64,000 nucleotides of DNA from Nannocystis sp. (GCF_016714285.1 NZ_JADJNN010000001.1:744001-808000), one strand, 5' to 3'; counted from the first letter of the stretch, positions 7,766 through 16,791 are shown. The notes: a model not told the origin generated them from the letters alone. A program made the numbers and translations.

Positions 7766-9387
7766 CGCGGCCTCCGCGGGCGGCCCGGGGTCGACGAGCT
7801 GGCCTTTGGGCCAGGTGTCGCGGCGCGCCGACCTCCGAGCCGACCTCCCAGCCGGCCTCCCAGCCGACCTCCCAGCCGACCTCCCAGGTAGTCGGACTCG
7901 ACCTCGCTGATGATCTGGCGCGCGCGCTGGGCCCGGCGGCCGTGGCTGAGCGCCTGGTCGTCGATCACGTGGACGCGGTAGAGGTTGTGGAGGTAGCCGA
8001 GGTCGAGGACGCCGCCGCTGGGGAGGATGAAGACGCCGTAGATCGGGGCGCGGGCGGCGAGGGCGACGACCTCGTGCTCGGGCAGCTGGCACTCGCCGTG
8101 GGTCAGCAGGTAGATGAGCACCTTGCCGTCGCCGCGGCGCGGGGCGGCCAGCTCGGCGTTGAGCTGGCGGATGACGCGGGCGTAGTTGCGGCCGTGCTCG
8201 GCCCGGAATTGCAGGACGTAGGGGACCTCGGCGTGGCCCTGGGCGCCGACGCGTACGCCCTCGTAGAGGCGGCTGTCGAAGAAGCGGAGCACGACGTGCT
8301 CGCCGAGCAGGGCGAGGCGCTTGCACAGGGCGAGGGCGAGGCCGCGGGCGAACACCTCTCGCACGCCGCGCATCGAGGCGGAGCCGTCGACCAGCACGTA
8401 GTGCGTGCGCTGCTCGTTCTCCATCTGCTTCTCGTGGGTGAAGTAGAACAGCTCGTCGTCGACCAGCTTCTGCTCAAAGATGTCCTCGTCGAGGGCGAGC
8501 TGCGACATCTCGATGTCGTCGATGCCGCCGCGGCGCTCGATGGAGGCGTAGCCGTCGATCGAGAACACCTGGTGGCCGGCGTCGCGCTTGACCTCGAGGA
8601 TGGAGGGGAGCAGCTCCATCGAGAAGTCGATCACGTCGGCGAGGGCCGGGTTGACCATGACGTTGTAGAGGTCGGCCAGGTCGACGCCGGCGGCGGCCTC
8701 GCCGGGGCCGCCGCGGAACAGGCCGAACAGGCGCAGAGCGTCGACGTCGATCTGCTCGACGGCCAGCAGCGGGAGCAGGCGCTGGCTGGTGAGGGTGGTC
8801 AGCCACGCGAGCGCCTGGCGCTGGTCGTAGCGGGTGAAGGCGGTGCTCGGCTCGATGCGGGCGTAGTGGACGGCGTCGAGGGGCAGCTCGATCGGGCGGA
8901 GCACGCGGACATCGTCGGGCAGCTGCGGGACCAGGCCGGCGAGGACGCGGGCGAGGACGACGCCGACCATCGGGTCACGGTGCTTCCAGCCGGCCTGGGC
9001 GCGGACCAGGTCGGACTCGGAGAGCTCGACCAGGAGCTGACGCCAGACCTCGCACAGCTCGGGCTCGGCGATGCCGCGGGGGATCGGGCCGGGGGCGCCG
9101 AGGCCGACGATCAGGCAGCCGAGGTCGTGGAGGACCACCAGCGGCACGGCGTAGCCGAGGCGGGCGAGGATGTTCTGCCACGACAGGGCGCGCATCATGG
9201 CGAGGCCGCCGGCGCCCTCGATCTGCGACAGCGCGAGGCTGCCGACCTGGCGCTCGAGCTCGGCGACATTGACGGCGCGCTGGGCCGTGCTCGCGGGGGC
9301 CAGGCCGCGCGGGTCGCGACGGCCGGGGCCGGCCGCAGCGCCTGGGCTACGGCCTCCGGCAGGGCTGCGGTCGCGAGGGTCGGCCAT
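7762..9387 (-). CDS. vWA (MIDAS) domain protein, partner of MoxR ATPase
   Basis: 541 residues. A long helical N-terminal region is followed by a von Willebrand A domain with the metal-site motif DGSASM at about residues 333-338 and a later LLTHGE strand. This matches the CoxE/ViaA-type proteins that pair with MoxR/RavA ATPases. The C-terminal tail is a run of LGGR units encoded by 12-bp tandem repeats. The gene lies 67 bp after the MoxR gene and overlaps the repeat-protein gene after it. In the family, vWA and MoxR proteins form chaperone-like or effector-gating complexes; the target here is unknown. Confidence 0.85.
   Translation of the reverse strand: MADPRDRSPAGGRSPGAAAGPGRRDPRGLAPASTAQRAVNVAELERQVGSLALSQIEGAGGLAMMRALSWQNILARLGYAVPLVVLHDLGCLIVGLGAPGPIPRGIAEPELCEVWRQLLVELSESDLVRAQAGWKHRDPMVGVVLARVLAGLVPQLPDDVRVLRPIELPLDAVHYARIEPSTAFTRYDQRQALAWLTTLTSQRLLPLLAVEQIDVDALRLFGLFRGGPGEAAAGVDLADLYNVMVNPALADVIDFSMELLPSILEVKRDAGHQVFSIDGYASIERRGGIDDIEMSQLALDEDIFEQKLVDDELFYFTHEKQMENEQRTHYVLVDGSASMRGVREVFARGLALALCKRLALLGEHVVLRFFDSRLYEGVRVGAQGHAEVPYVLQFRAEHGRNYARVIRQLNAELAAPRRGDGKVLIYLLTHGECQLPEHEVVALAARAPIYGVFILPSGGVLDLGYLHNLYRVHVIDDQALSHGRRAQRARQIISEVESDYLGGRLGGRLGGRLGGRLGGRRAATPGPKASSSTPGRPRRPR
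7799..7818. repeat. Dispersed palindrome (CCTGTCC family)
   Basis: TGGCCTTTGGGCCAGGTG, inside the 3' end of the vWA gene. Confidence 0.7.
7830..7888 (-). repeat. 12-bp tandem repeat in the 3' end of the vWA gene
   Basis: About five in-frame copies of a 12-bp unit close to CCGACCTCCCAG (plus strand), encoding LGGR repeats near the protein's C-terminus. A dispersed GGCC...GGCCAGGT palindrome (7799-7818) lies just beyond it. Confidence 0.9.
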
Positions 9388-9454
9388 GACGGTTGCTGCG
9401 GGGCGTACTGCGGGGCGTGCTGTGGGGCGTGCTGTGGGCGTGCTGGACGGGCGC

Positions 9455-10639
9455 TTACACGAAGCGGCTCGAGGCGAACATGGTCTCGAGCAGCTTGTCG
9501 ACCTCGCCGACCATGCGGGCGGCGGCGGGGTTGTCCTGCATGCGCGTGAGGGCGGCCTTGATGTCGCCCAGATTTCGCAGCTGCGAGAACAGCTGCATGT
9601 CGGAGAGGACCTGGCTGCCGGTCAGGGTCTCGCGGATGACGCGGAGCTCCTCGAGCAGGTCCTGCAGGCTGGTCGGGGTGGCGCCGATGCGGCTGTGTTC
9701 GGGGTGGCTCTCGTACCAGCGGTCGAGCACCGGGCCGACGATCTCCTGGAGAATCTCCTCCTGCTCGGGCGTGTTCCAGACGTGGCGGAGGATGAACAGG
9801 TCGGCGTCGTTGACCTGCTCGCGGCCATCGAACACGGCCGAGGCGGCGAACACCTTGAGCAGCTTGACGACGCGGCGGTCGCTGAGGCCGATGCCCTCGC
9901 TGCGGATCTGGAACACGAGGCCCTTGAAGGTGGCGAGGAACTCCTCGCTCATCTTCATCAGGTCGCCGAAGCGGCGCTGCACGGACAGCAGCTCCTCGGC
10001 GGTCGCGACTTTGCGGGCCGGGGGTTGCTCGGCCATCATCGCGGTCTCGAGCTGGATGCCCTTCTGCAGCAGGCCGCGGAAGTGGTAGCTGTCGAGGTAG
10101 TCGCAGCGGACGCGGAGGAGGAAGCGGTCGAAGATCGCGGACAGGGCGTCGTCCGTGGGGACCTCGTTGCTGGCGGCGAACAGCGAGATCAGGGGCACGC
10201 GCACGGTGTTGGTGCCGTGGGTGAAGCGGCGCGCGTTGACGAGGGTGAGCAGGCTGTTGAGGATGGCGCTGTTGGCCTTGAAGATCTCGTCGAGGAACAC
10301 GACCTCGGCCTCGGGGAGCATCTTCTCGATGCGGCGGCGGTAGGTGCCCTGGCGAAACGCCTGGATGTCGACCGGGCCGAAGATCTCGTTGGGCTCGGTG
10401 AAGCGGGTCAGCAGGTAGTCGAAGTATCTCGCCTCGATGACTTGCGCGAAGGCGCGGACGATCGCGCTCTTGGCGGTGCCAGGCGGGCCGACCATCACGA
10501 GGTGCTCGCCGGCCAGGGCGCTGATGAAGAGGAGACGGATGATCTCCTCCTTGCCGAGGAACTGGGCCTCCAGCTGACGCGCGCCGTCTTGCAGTCGCCG
10601 GGCGAGGTCGGGGATCGAGGGCGACGGGGGGACGCTCAT
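9455..10639 (-). CDS. RavA/MoxR-type AAA+ ATPase
   Basis: 394 residues from the ATG at 10639. Walker A is GPPGTAKS (about residue 51-58), Walker B VVFLDEIFK (about 112-120), and sensor 1 is the Asn in FAASNEVP. The stretch LLTRFTEPNEIFGPVDIQA and LPEAEVVFLDE closely follow RavA. These ATPases remodel or gate partner proteins together with a vWA protein, here encoded just downstream. The start overlaps the stop of the preceding gene by ATGA. Between this gene's stop and the vWA start are four 12-15-bp tandem units. Assignment to the MoxR clade is firm; the process served is not known. Confidence 0.93.
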   Translation of the reverse strand: MSVPPSPSIPDLARRLQDGARQLEAQFLGKEEIIRLLFISALAGEHLVMVGPPGTAKSAIVRAFAQVIEARYFDYLLTRFTEPNEIFGPVDIQAFRQGTYRRRIEKMLPEAEVVFLDEIFKANSAILNSLLTLVNARRFTHGTNTVRVPLISLFAASNEVPTDDALSAIFDRFLLRVRCDYLDSYHFRGLLQKGIQLETAMMAEQPPARKVATAEELLSVQRRFGDLMKMSEEFLATFKGLVFQIRSEGIGLSDRRVVKLLKVFAASAVFDGREQVNDADLFILRHVWNTPEQEEILQEIVGPVLDRWYESHPEHSRIGATPTSLQDLLEELRVIRETLTGSQVLSDMQLFSQLRNLGDIKAALTRMQDNPAAARMVGEVDKLLETMFASSRFV

Positions 10640-11904
10640 GCCGGTGTTGCTTTTACGACGCGGGGGACCAGGGTCGCCAGCAGATTCTCCACGACGGTGC
10701 GCGGGATGAGCTCGCCCAGGTGCTCCACGTACTCGATCCAGCGGCGCTGGACCTGGGTGTCGAAGCCGGCGTGCACCGCCTCGGGGTCGACCGGGAGCGG
10801 CGTGCCGAGCACGGGAGCGAGGGCCGGGAGCAGCAGCGGCAGGGCCAGGAACATCTGCACCGGGCGGTCGCGCGAGCTCGGCGCGACCCCGAGCCGGGCG
10901 CCGAACTCGAGGACGCGGAGGAAGTGGACGTGGATGAGGGCGCCGACGAGGGCGGCGACGTCGCCGGGGCCGGCGTCGATCGGGGTCGCCTGAAGGGCCA
11001 ACGGGGCGGCCATTGGGGCGGCCATCGGGGCGGCCATTGCGGGCGATCCGCGGCGACGCGGGGCCTGGGTGCTGCGCAGGTCCGGCGGGTGGAGATCGGC
11101 GGCGGGCTCCTGCGTGGGTCGACCGGTGAGGGTGAAGAGCAGCGCGCCGAGCACGGCGCCGCCGATCTCGATCCAGCTGCGCGAGGCGGCCCAGCCGTGG
11201 CAGACCACGCGCGCGAAGGCACGCTCGTGCAGGAAGGCCGCGGCGGTCAGCGGGTTCCAGCCGGGCGGGGCCTGACGCGGGCGCAGCAGGCAGGTGACGG
11301 GGCTGGCCCACAGCACGTCGTGGAGCAGGCGCTCGGCCTCGGGGGCGTGGTTGCTGGTCCACCACGGGACCAGCTCGTCGCGGACGCTGAGCGCACCGGG
11401 CACGGCCCAGCGCAGGCGACGACGCGGGACCTCCTGGCCGACGAAGCGCTGCTCGCCGTCGGGGCCGCTGAGAATTTGGTCGTGGCGGACCAGGTCGATG
11501 AAGGCGCCGACGCTGAGGTGGCGGACCAGGGCGGCCTCGAAGTTGCCGGGGTGACTGAGCTGCAGCCAGTAGCGGGCGGCCTGCTCGACGCGCTGCCAGG
11601 TGACGGCGCGGGCCCACACGCGCTCGCGCTCCGGGTGATCGAGGGCGAGGACGTTGTAGAGGCCGACCCACAGCGCCAGCTCCTCGCCGTCGGGATCGGG
11701 GAGGCCGGGGTCGGCGAGCAGCTGCTGGGCGCGGGCCTGGCGGAGCGCGAGCACCTGGCCGCTGTGGATGTGGCGCAGGGTGTGTACGTCGGCGAGCAGC
11801 TCGTGGAAGTCGGCGGGGCGCACGGGCGGGCCGATCGCCACGTCGCCGCCGGCGAGCAGCGGGGCGACGAAGCCGTCGACGAACTCGGCGAGCCGCTTGC
11901 CCAC
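10636..11904 (-). CDS. Uncharacterised MoxR-cluster protein (422 aa)
   Basis: I do not recognise this family. The GTG start at 11904 lies one base after the stop of the preceding gene, and the 3' end overlaps the MoxR start, so it is an integral part of the operon. It is mostly helical and Leu/Ala-rich, with Trp-rich stretches (WVGLYNVLALDHP, VPWWTSNHAPEAERLL). A central flexible insert has MAAP triplets from 12-bp repeats (about 10990-11040). Two hydrophobic segments (IGGAVLGALLFTL and MFLALPLLLPALAPVL) may be membrane-associated. In the computationally described MoxR-vWA ternary systems such unknown X proteins are the third component; that role is inferred. Confidence 0.7.
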   Translation of the reverse strand: MGKRLAEFVDGFVAPLLAGGDVAIGPPVRPADFHELLADVHTLRHIHSGQVLALRQARAQQLLADPGLPDPDGEELALWVGLYNVLALDHPERERVWARAVTWQRVEQAARYWLQLSHPGNFEAALVRHLSVGAFIDLVRHDQILSGPDGEQRFVGQEVPRRRLRWAVPGALSVRDELVPWWTSNHAPEAERLLHDVLWASPVTCLLRPRQAPPGWNPLTAAAFLHERAFARVVCHGWAASRSWIEIGGAVLGALLFTLTGRPTQEPAADLHPPDLRSTQAPRRRGSPAMAAPMAAPMAAPLALQATPIDAGPGDVAALVGALIHVHFLRVLEFGARLGVAPSSRDRPVQMFLALPLLLPALAPVLGTPLPVDPEAVHAGFDTQVQRRWIEYVEHLGELIPRTVVENLLATLVPRVVKATPA

Positions 11905-11905
11905 G

Positions 11906-13642
11906 TCACTCGCCTTGCGATGGGGTGGAGCCGGGCGGCAGCTCGCGGCCGGCGAGCACCGGCAGCGGGCTGTCGTCGACGCGGCCGAAGCCCCACAGGG
12001 CGAAGCGCCCGAGGTGCTGGTTGACGATCGCGGCCGCGGTGCCGCCGTCGGATCCCCCGAGCGAGCCGGTGCGCACCAGCTCGCTGGGCGGGGCCTCGCT
12101 GACGGCGAGGTCGAGGCGGCTGATCATCGCCGCGTCGAGCGGGATCAGGTGCTCCGGGCGCAGGCGCAGCGGGTCGATGTCCGGGCCGAGGAACAGCGCG
12201 TGGTCGGCGGCCTCGAGGCCGAGCAGCTCGCGGATCAGCTGCGGGCGCACGTGCGGCCACAGCTCGAAGCCGTCGGGGACGAGCACGCCGGGGGCGACCT
12301 CGACGATGCGGGTGCCCAGCGGGATCAGGGCGGCCGCGCCGACGCCGGCGGCGAGGCCCGCACCGGCGCCGCCGAGGCTCGAGCCGGTGAGCACGAGCAT
12401 GCCCTGCGGGAGCACGGCGAGGCGGGCCGCGGCGAGGGCGGTGGGCGGGATGAGGTAGACGAGCTTGCGCAGCAGGGCGGCCTGCTCCCAGCCGACCAGG
12501 GCGCCGCGGGGCTCGCGGGCGCCGGCCGAGGGGCGCAGGCGCAGCGCGACCTGCAGCGGCGTGCTGGCCACGCTGCGGGCGTCGCCGGGCTCGTTGCCGG
12601 ATCGAATGTCAGATCGGATGTCAGAACGGTTGTCGGCGCCGGTGCCAGCTCGGTGGTCGGACGCGGGGGCGCGCACGTGGATCGGCGACTGCACGAGGTA
12701 ATTGCCGTCGATGAATTGCGGCGCGCCGTCGAGGCGCTCGACCCGACCGACGCGGCCGCGAAACAGATACATCTCGTCGCCTGGCAGGCACGACGAGGCG
12801 GAGGCGAGGTGGATCGGGTGGCGGTAGCCGAGCTCGACCGCGGCGCGCGGTGAGACCGGGACCAGCAACTCGACGCCGGGGATGCCGTGGAGCACCGCCA
12901 GCAGCGCGCCGCTCGGCTGGCGCAGACGCAGGAGCAGGCTGGCCCGGCGCTCGCCCGCGAGGGCCACGCGCACGCCGGCCATCGCGACCTGGTTGGCCCA
13001 CAGATAGGCCAGCACGCGGTCGCCGAGGCCGGGGGCGACGAGCACGAGCGCGAGCTCGTGGAGGCCGCACAGATCGGGCGCCTCGGCGAGGCCGCCAGGC
13101 GGCAGCGGGACCGGGCGCAGCTGCAGGCGCTGGATCAGCTCGACGGGATCGAGGCGATCGCTGGTGCGGTAGCGGGCCTGATAGTCGTGGTCGACGACGA
13201 GGACATCGTCGGCGGCGACGGCCTCGGCGCTGCGCGGGCCGGGCCGCGGCGCGCCGGGACCGGCGAGGTCGTAGCCGAAGGGCGCGAGGCGATCGCGGTA
13301 GCGCACGAACACGGTGCCGCTGCCGGTGAACAGCTGACCATGGACGGCCGTGCTCATGCGCCCGAGGCGGTCGAGCGCGTAGCTGTCGCCGCCGGCGCAG
13401 CGCAGCAGCAGGGCCTGACCGCCGCCGTCGCGGCGGGCGCGTTCGAGGGTGAGCGAGGGGATGAGGTCGTCGAGGCTGCACTCCTCGCTGTAGGCGCCGA
13501 GGAACGCGACGAGGCGGTCGAGCGAGGGGAACACCAGCAAGGTCTCGCGCCCGACCGCGATGCCGCGGCCGTCCGGGGCCAGTCCCTGCATGTGAAAGCG
13601 CGTCTGGCCGGCGGCGATCGGCTCGAGCAGGGTGGACGCCAT
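11906..13642 (-). CDS. Uncharacterised MoxR-cluster protein (578 aa)
   Basis: First gene of the leftward cluster; the start ATG at 13642 is preferred over an upstream ATG that would overlap the divergent promoter. It is beta-rich with many short Val/Leu strands (VLVVDHDYQ, ALVLVAPGLGDRVLAYLWANQ). A low-complexity insert near the middle (NRSDIRSDIRSGNE) comes from a small tandem repeat at about 12600-12640. No catalytic motif or signal peptide is seen, so it is probably cytoplasmic. A TACACT box (13651-13656, minus strand) ends eight bases before the ATG. The size and position fit a third, system-specific component of a MoxR-vWA system, but I cannot name the domain. Confidence 0.7.
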   Translation of the reverse strand: MASTLLEPIAAGQTRFHMQGLAPDGRGIAVGRETLLVFPSLDRLVAFLGAYSEECSLDDLIPSLTLERARRDGGGQALLLRCAGGDSYALDRLGRMSTAVHGQLFTGSGTVFVRYRDRLAPFGYDLAGPGAPRPGPRSAEAVAADDVLVVDHDYQARYRTSDRLDPVELIQRLQLRPVPLPPGGLAEAPDLCGLHELALVLVAPGLGDRVLAYLWANQVAMAGVRVALAGERRASLLLRLRQPSGALLAVLHGIPGVELLVPVSPRAAVELGYRHPIHLASASSCLPGDEMYLFRGRVGRVERLDGAPQFIDGNYLVQSPIHVRAPASDHRAGTGADNRSDIRSDIRSGNEPGDARSVASTPLQVALRLRPSAGAREPRGALVGWEQAALLRKLVYLIPPTALAAARLAVLPQGMLVLTGSSLGGAGAGLAAGVGAAALIPLGTRIVEVAPGVLVPDGFELWPHVRPQLIRELLGLEAADHALFLGPDIDPLRLRPEHLIPLDAAMISRLDLAVSEAPPSELVRTGSLGGSDGGTAAAIVNQHLGRFALWGFGRVDDSPLPVLAGRELPPGSTPSQGE

Positions 13643-13650
13643 GGCCGGGC

Positions 13651-13656
13651 AGTGTA
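13651..13656 (-). promoter_or_regulatory. -10-like box of the MoxR cluster
   Basis: TACACT ends eight bases before the ATG at 13642, leaving room for little or no leader. No clear -35 box is visible. Confidence 0.45.
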
Positions 13657-13670
13657 CTCGCTCGTCGTGA

Positions 13671-13676
13671 TAGCAT
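13671..13676 (+). promoter_or_regulatory. -10-like box of the FHA gene
   Basis: TAGCAT (in GATAGCATCC) ends ten bases before the GTG at 13687. Together with the minus-strand TACACT it makes a compact divergent promoter in a 44-bp gap. Confidence 0.4.
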
Positions 13677-13686
13677 CCACAGCCCC

Positions 13687-15174
13687 GTGGCCGCCCCAAA
13701 CAAGCCGCAGCGACCTCCTGCCTCGCATCGGTCCCCGGGTGCGACGACGGATCCTGCGGGTCCTGGTTCAGGTCCTGGTTCAGGTCAGGGTTCAGGTCCT
13801 GGTTCAGGTCAGGCTGCGAGTCAGGCAGATCAGGACGCAGGCGACGCCGCGGCGCCGCGGCAGGCCCGACCGCGCTCGCAGGCGCCGCGGGGCAGCGACG
13901 GCCGCGCGCAAGCTGGCCCCGGGGACCGGTCGCAAGGGACAGGTGCGAAAGGACAGGTGCAGACGCTGCCGGCGATCCGCGGCCCGGAGCTCGGCCGCGC
14001 CCGCGTGCTCGAGCACAGCGGCGACCACGCGCAGGCGGCGGCGCTGCGCCTCGAGTACGCGCACACGCTGTGCGGCACGGTGCAGCGGATCGCGATGCTG
14101 CGCGAGGGCTGCGCGCGCAACTCGGGGGCGACCGAGGAGGGCCGCGCGCTGCACCAGGCGCTCGCGGAGACGCTGCTGCGGCACGCCGAATTCATGGAGG
14201 ACGGGGCGCCGCGGCGGGCGATCCTGATGGAGGCCGCGCGCGCGCTCGAGGAGGCGGATCAGGGCGCGGTGGCCGGTGAGATCTACGAGCGCCTCGGGAT
14301 GCTGCGACGGGCCACCCGCGCGTACGAGCGGGCCGGGGCGATCACCCAGCTCGAGTACGTGCTCGGCCTGCTCGAGCGCCACGAACAGATCGACCTGGCC
14401 CTGCAAGCGGCGCTGGCCGCCGTCGACGCGGCGCTGCGCGAGGGCAACCGCCTGCTCGCGTACTCGCTGCTGCAGGAGCACCTGGCCCAGCAGCGCGCCG
14501 GCATGACGCCGATGCAGGGCCCGGGCGCGCTGGCGCGGAGCGGGCTGGTCCAGCGGCAGGCCAACCTCGAGGCGGCGCTGCCCCGCGGTCCGCGGCTGAC
14601 CCTGCGCTGGCCCGGCGGGACCACCCAGCTGCTGCTCGCGCCGCGGCTGCGGATCGGGCGGGCGCCGGACGTCGAGCTGTCGCTGCCGGGCGCCGGGCTG
14701 TCGCGCGAGCACGTGGCGCTGGTGGTCGAGGCCGGCGCGCAGGGGCTGGCGATCGCGGCGCTCGACCTGGGATCGAAGGCCGGCAGCTTCTGGAGCGGCG
14801 AGGCGCTCACGCCCGGCGAGCCGATCGAGCTCGACGCGGCGGGGGAGCTCGGGCTCGGCTTCGGCAGCAGCGTGCGGGTCCATCCGCTGCGCGAGAGCGG
14901 GGAGCTCGGCGCCCTGCTGCAGACCGCCGGCGCGCCCGATCGCTGGCTGCTGTTCGTGCCGGAGGGCGGCCCGCTGTGGCTCGACCCGGTCCATCCCCTG
15001 CCCGTCCGCGTCGACCTGCGCCCGCCCTTCATCGGCCTCCAGATCGCGCCGGGGATCGCGGCCCACCTCGGCGGCGAGCCGCTCGGGCCGGGGGCCAGCG
15101 TCGAGCTGCTGATCGGCGACCGGCTGCACCTCAGCTTGCCTGAGGGGCGGCTCACGCTCGAGGTCGGGCCATGA
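13687..15174 (+). CDS. FHA-domain protein with helical N-terminal half
   Basis: 495 residues from the GTG. Residues 1-95 are disordered (Gly/Ser/Gln/Pro, partly from small tandem repeats such as GSGPGSGQ) and include a dispersed-palindrome insert (TGAKGQVQ). Residues about 100-300 are TPR-like helices (ALEEADQGAVAGEIYERLG). An FHA domain begins at about residue 315: LRIGRAPDVELSLPGAGLSREHV, with the phosphothreonine-binding Arg/Ser-x-x-His signature. FHA domains bind phosphorylated partners, and a Ser/Thr kinase gene follows 163 bp downstream. It probably links phosphorylation to the MoxR-vWA components encoded divergently. Confidence 0.85.
   Translation: MAAPNKPQRPPASHRSPGATTDPAGPGSGPGSGQGSGPGSGQAASQADQDAGDAAAPRQARPRSQAPRGSDGRAQAGPGDRSQGTGAKGQVQTLPAIRGPELGRARVLEHSGDHAQAAALRLEYAHTLCGTVQRIAMLREGCARNSGATEEGRALHQALAETLLRHAEFMEDGAPRRAILMEAARALEEADQGAVAGEIYERLGMLRRATRAYERAGAITQLEYVLGLLERHEQIDLALQAALAAVDAALREGNRLLAYSLLQEHLAQQRAGMTPMQGPGALARSGLVQRQANLEAALPRGPRLTLRWPGGTTQLLLAPRLRIGRAPDVELSLPGAGLSREHVALVVEAGAQGLAIAALDLGSKAGSFWSGEALTPGEPIELDAAGELGLGFGSSVRVHPLRESGELGALLQTAGAPDRWLLFVPEGGPLWLDPVHPLPVRVDLRPPFIGLQIAPGIAAHLGGEPLGPGASVELLIGDRLHLSLPEGRLTLEVGP
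13931..13961. repeat. Dispersed palindrome, two half-sites
   Basis: AAGGGACAGGT and AAAGGACAGGT in direct order, encoding TGAKGQVQ in the disordered part of the FHA protein. Confidence 0.7.
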
Positions 15175-15333
15175 TGATCGCTGCTCGTGGCGCGGTGAAT
15201 CACCTGCCTGAAGGGACAGGTTTGGCCGTGATGATCGCTGCTCGTGGCGCGGTGAATCACCTGTCTGAAGGGACAGGTCGGGCCGTGACGATCGCTGCTC
15301 GCGGCGGGGGCGACATGCCTGAAGGGACAGCTT
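15173..15333 (+). repeat. Three tandem 57-bp copies after the FHA gene
   Basis: Units start at about 15173, 15230 and 15287. Each has GATCGCTGCTCG near its start and CCTGAAGGGACAGGT (or a close variant) near its end. The first unit overlaps the stop codon of the FHA gene, and the third ends just before the kinase start. Together they fill the whole gap. Confidence 0.92.
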
Positions 15334-15337
15334 CGTG

Positions 15338-16762
15338 ATGCACGATCCGGCGCTCGACCTGGCGCTGCGGGCGGTGCTGGCCCGGCTGTCCGAGGGGGCC
15401 GCGCTGCCGCGCGAGCACGCGGGGGTCGCCGCGTTGACGCGGCTGCTGGCCGAGGGGGCGCCGCTGCGGATCGTCGAGGCGCAGGTGCGCGAGCTGAGCC
15501 GTGGCGGCTACCTGCGCGGAGCGCTGGTCAGCGTCGCCGGGCAGCAGCGCCTGCGACCGCGGGCCGACCTGCTGCTGCTGCTGGCGCACGAGCTGTGCGA
15601 CGCGCTGGCGCCCGACCTCGGCTGCGAGCTGGCCCGCGCGGTGCTCTCGTTGCCGGCCGCGGCCGCGAGTCGCTGGCACCCGGGCGGGCCCTACGTGGCC
15701 GCGAACCTGCTGCTCGGCGAGTCGCTGCTCGAGGCCGGCGACGCGCTCGCGGCCCTGCGCCACTTCGAGGCGGTGCTGGCCGTCGAGCTCGACCACGGGC
15801 GGGCGCTGCGGGGCTATCACGCGGCGCTGCGCCGCGGGGCCGCGCCGCGGGTGGCGAGCCCGGGGCGCGGGCTCGGGCTGCTGGCCGGGCTCGACGAGGT
15901 CGAGCTTGCGGAGGGCCTCGGGGTCGACCGCTACGAGCTCGGACGACCGCTCGGGCGCGGCCGCCACGCGGTCGTGTATCAGGCCTTCGATCGCCGGGTC
16001 GGGCGCGAGGTGGCGATCAAGCGGCTGGTCGCCGAGAACCGCGACGACGCGGCCCGCGGCGAGGCGCGGGTGATCGGCGCACGCTTCTTCGCCGAGGCGC
16101 GCACGCTGGCGCGGGTCCGCAGCCCGCACGTGGTCGCCCTGCTCGACGTGCAGCCGACCCACCGATTCATCGCCCTCAGCCTGTGCCGCGGCGGCAACCT
16201 GCGGGTGGCGATGCGCCGCCGCCTGCTCGGGCCTGCCGACCTGCCGCGGGTGGGCGCCGAGCTGCAGGCCGCGCTGCGGGCGGTGCACGCCGCGGGCGCG
16301 GTGCACCGCGACATCAAGCCGGCCAACATCCTGGTCCGCGAGGCCCGCGAGGCCTCGCCGATCGCCCTCGCCGACTTCGGGCTCGCGCAGGGCTCGCGCG
16401 GCGCCGGCGGGCACGCAGGGACCCTGCGCTACCTGGCGCCCGAGCTGCGCAGCGCGGCGCCCGTCGGTCCTTTGGGACAGGTCCCAAGGGCCAGCCTCGC
16501 GCCGAGCCCGACCGCGAATTCAGCTGCCCCAACGTCGGCCACCACGTCGGCCAGGCCCACGGCTACCCCCGCCAGCGACATCTTCAGCGCCGGCGTGGTG
16601 CTGCTCGAGCTGGCGCTCGCGCCGGGTCCCCTGCCCGCGCCCTTCGACCACGTGGCCAGCGACTTCGACGCCGCCGCGCTGGTGCCCGAGGGTCTGCCGG
16701 ACGGCTGGACCCCGCGCTTGCGGGCCATGTTGGCGCAGGACCCCGACGCTCGCGGGCTGTAG
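15338..16762 (+). CDS. Ser/Thr protein kinase (Hanks-type) with N-terminal helical domain
   Basis: 474 residues from the ATG at 15338; a GTG three bases upstream is an alternative. The first 190 residues are helical and unassigned. Kinase motifs are in order: glycine loop GRGRHAVVY (about 201), VAIK lysine, HRDIKPAN (about 321), DFG (about 345) and LAPEL (about 366). An Ala/Pro/Ser/Thr-rich insert of about 40 residues follows LAPEL, before the ASDIFSAGVVLLEL helix, and begins at a dispersed palindrome. The kinase probably phosphorylates the FHA protein or MoxR-cluster partners next door; that is inference from context. The C-terminus stops shortly after the kinase fold. Confidence 0.92.
   Translation: MHDPALDLALRAVLARLSEGAALPREHAGVAALTRLLAEGAPLRIVEAQVRELSRGGYLRGALVSVAGQQRLRPRADLLLLLAHELCDALAPDLGCELARAVLSLPAAAASRWHPGGPYVAANLLLGESLLEAGDALAALRHFEAVLAVELDHGRALRGYHAALRRGAAPRVASPGRGLGLLAGLDEVELAEGLGVDRYELGRPLGRGRHAVVYQAFDRRVGREVAIKRLVAENRDDAARGEARVIGARFFAEARTLARVRSPHVVALLDVQPTHRFIALSLCRGGNLRVAMRRRLLGPADLPRVGAELQAALRAVHAAGAVHRDIKPANILVREAREASPIALADFGLAQGSRGAGGHAGTLRYLAPELRSAAPVGPLGQVPRASLAPSPTANSAAPTSATTSARPTATPASDIFSAGVVLLELALAPGPLPAPFDHVASDFDAAALVPEGLPDGWTPRLRAMLAQDPDARGL
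16467..16495. repeat. Dispersed palindrome inside the kinase domain
   Basis: TTTGGGACAGGTCCCAAGGG then CCAGCC. It opens the long insert after LAPEL in the kinase encoded at 15338-16762. Confidence 0.8.
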
Positions 16763-16791
16763 CGCGAGGCGTTGCGAGGCGCGCCGGATCC

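Noticed and set aside
5861..8326. 821-residue version of the TPR/HEAT-like protein
   Set aside because: The first 187 codons are Arg/Pro-rich and overlap the vWA gene in another frame. The ATG at 7765 with ATGA coupling is far better.
9170..10993. Long plus-strand frame opposite MoxR
   Set aside because: Composition (Glu/Leu/Ala-Val alternation) is typical of antisense frames in GC-rich genes, and every MoxR motif is on the other strand.
15173..15333. CRISPR or riboswitch between FHA and kinase genes
   Set aside because: Whole 57-bp units are copies of one another and extend into the upstream stop codon; there is no aptamer-like conserved core.
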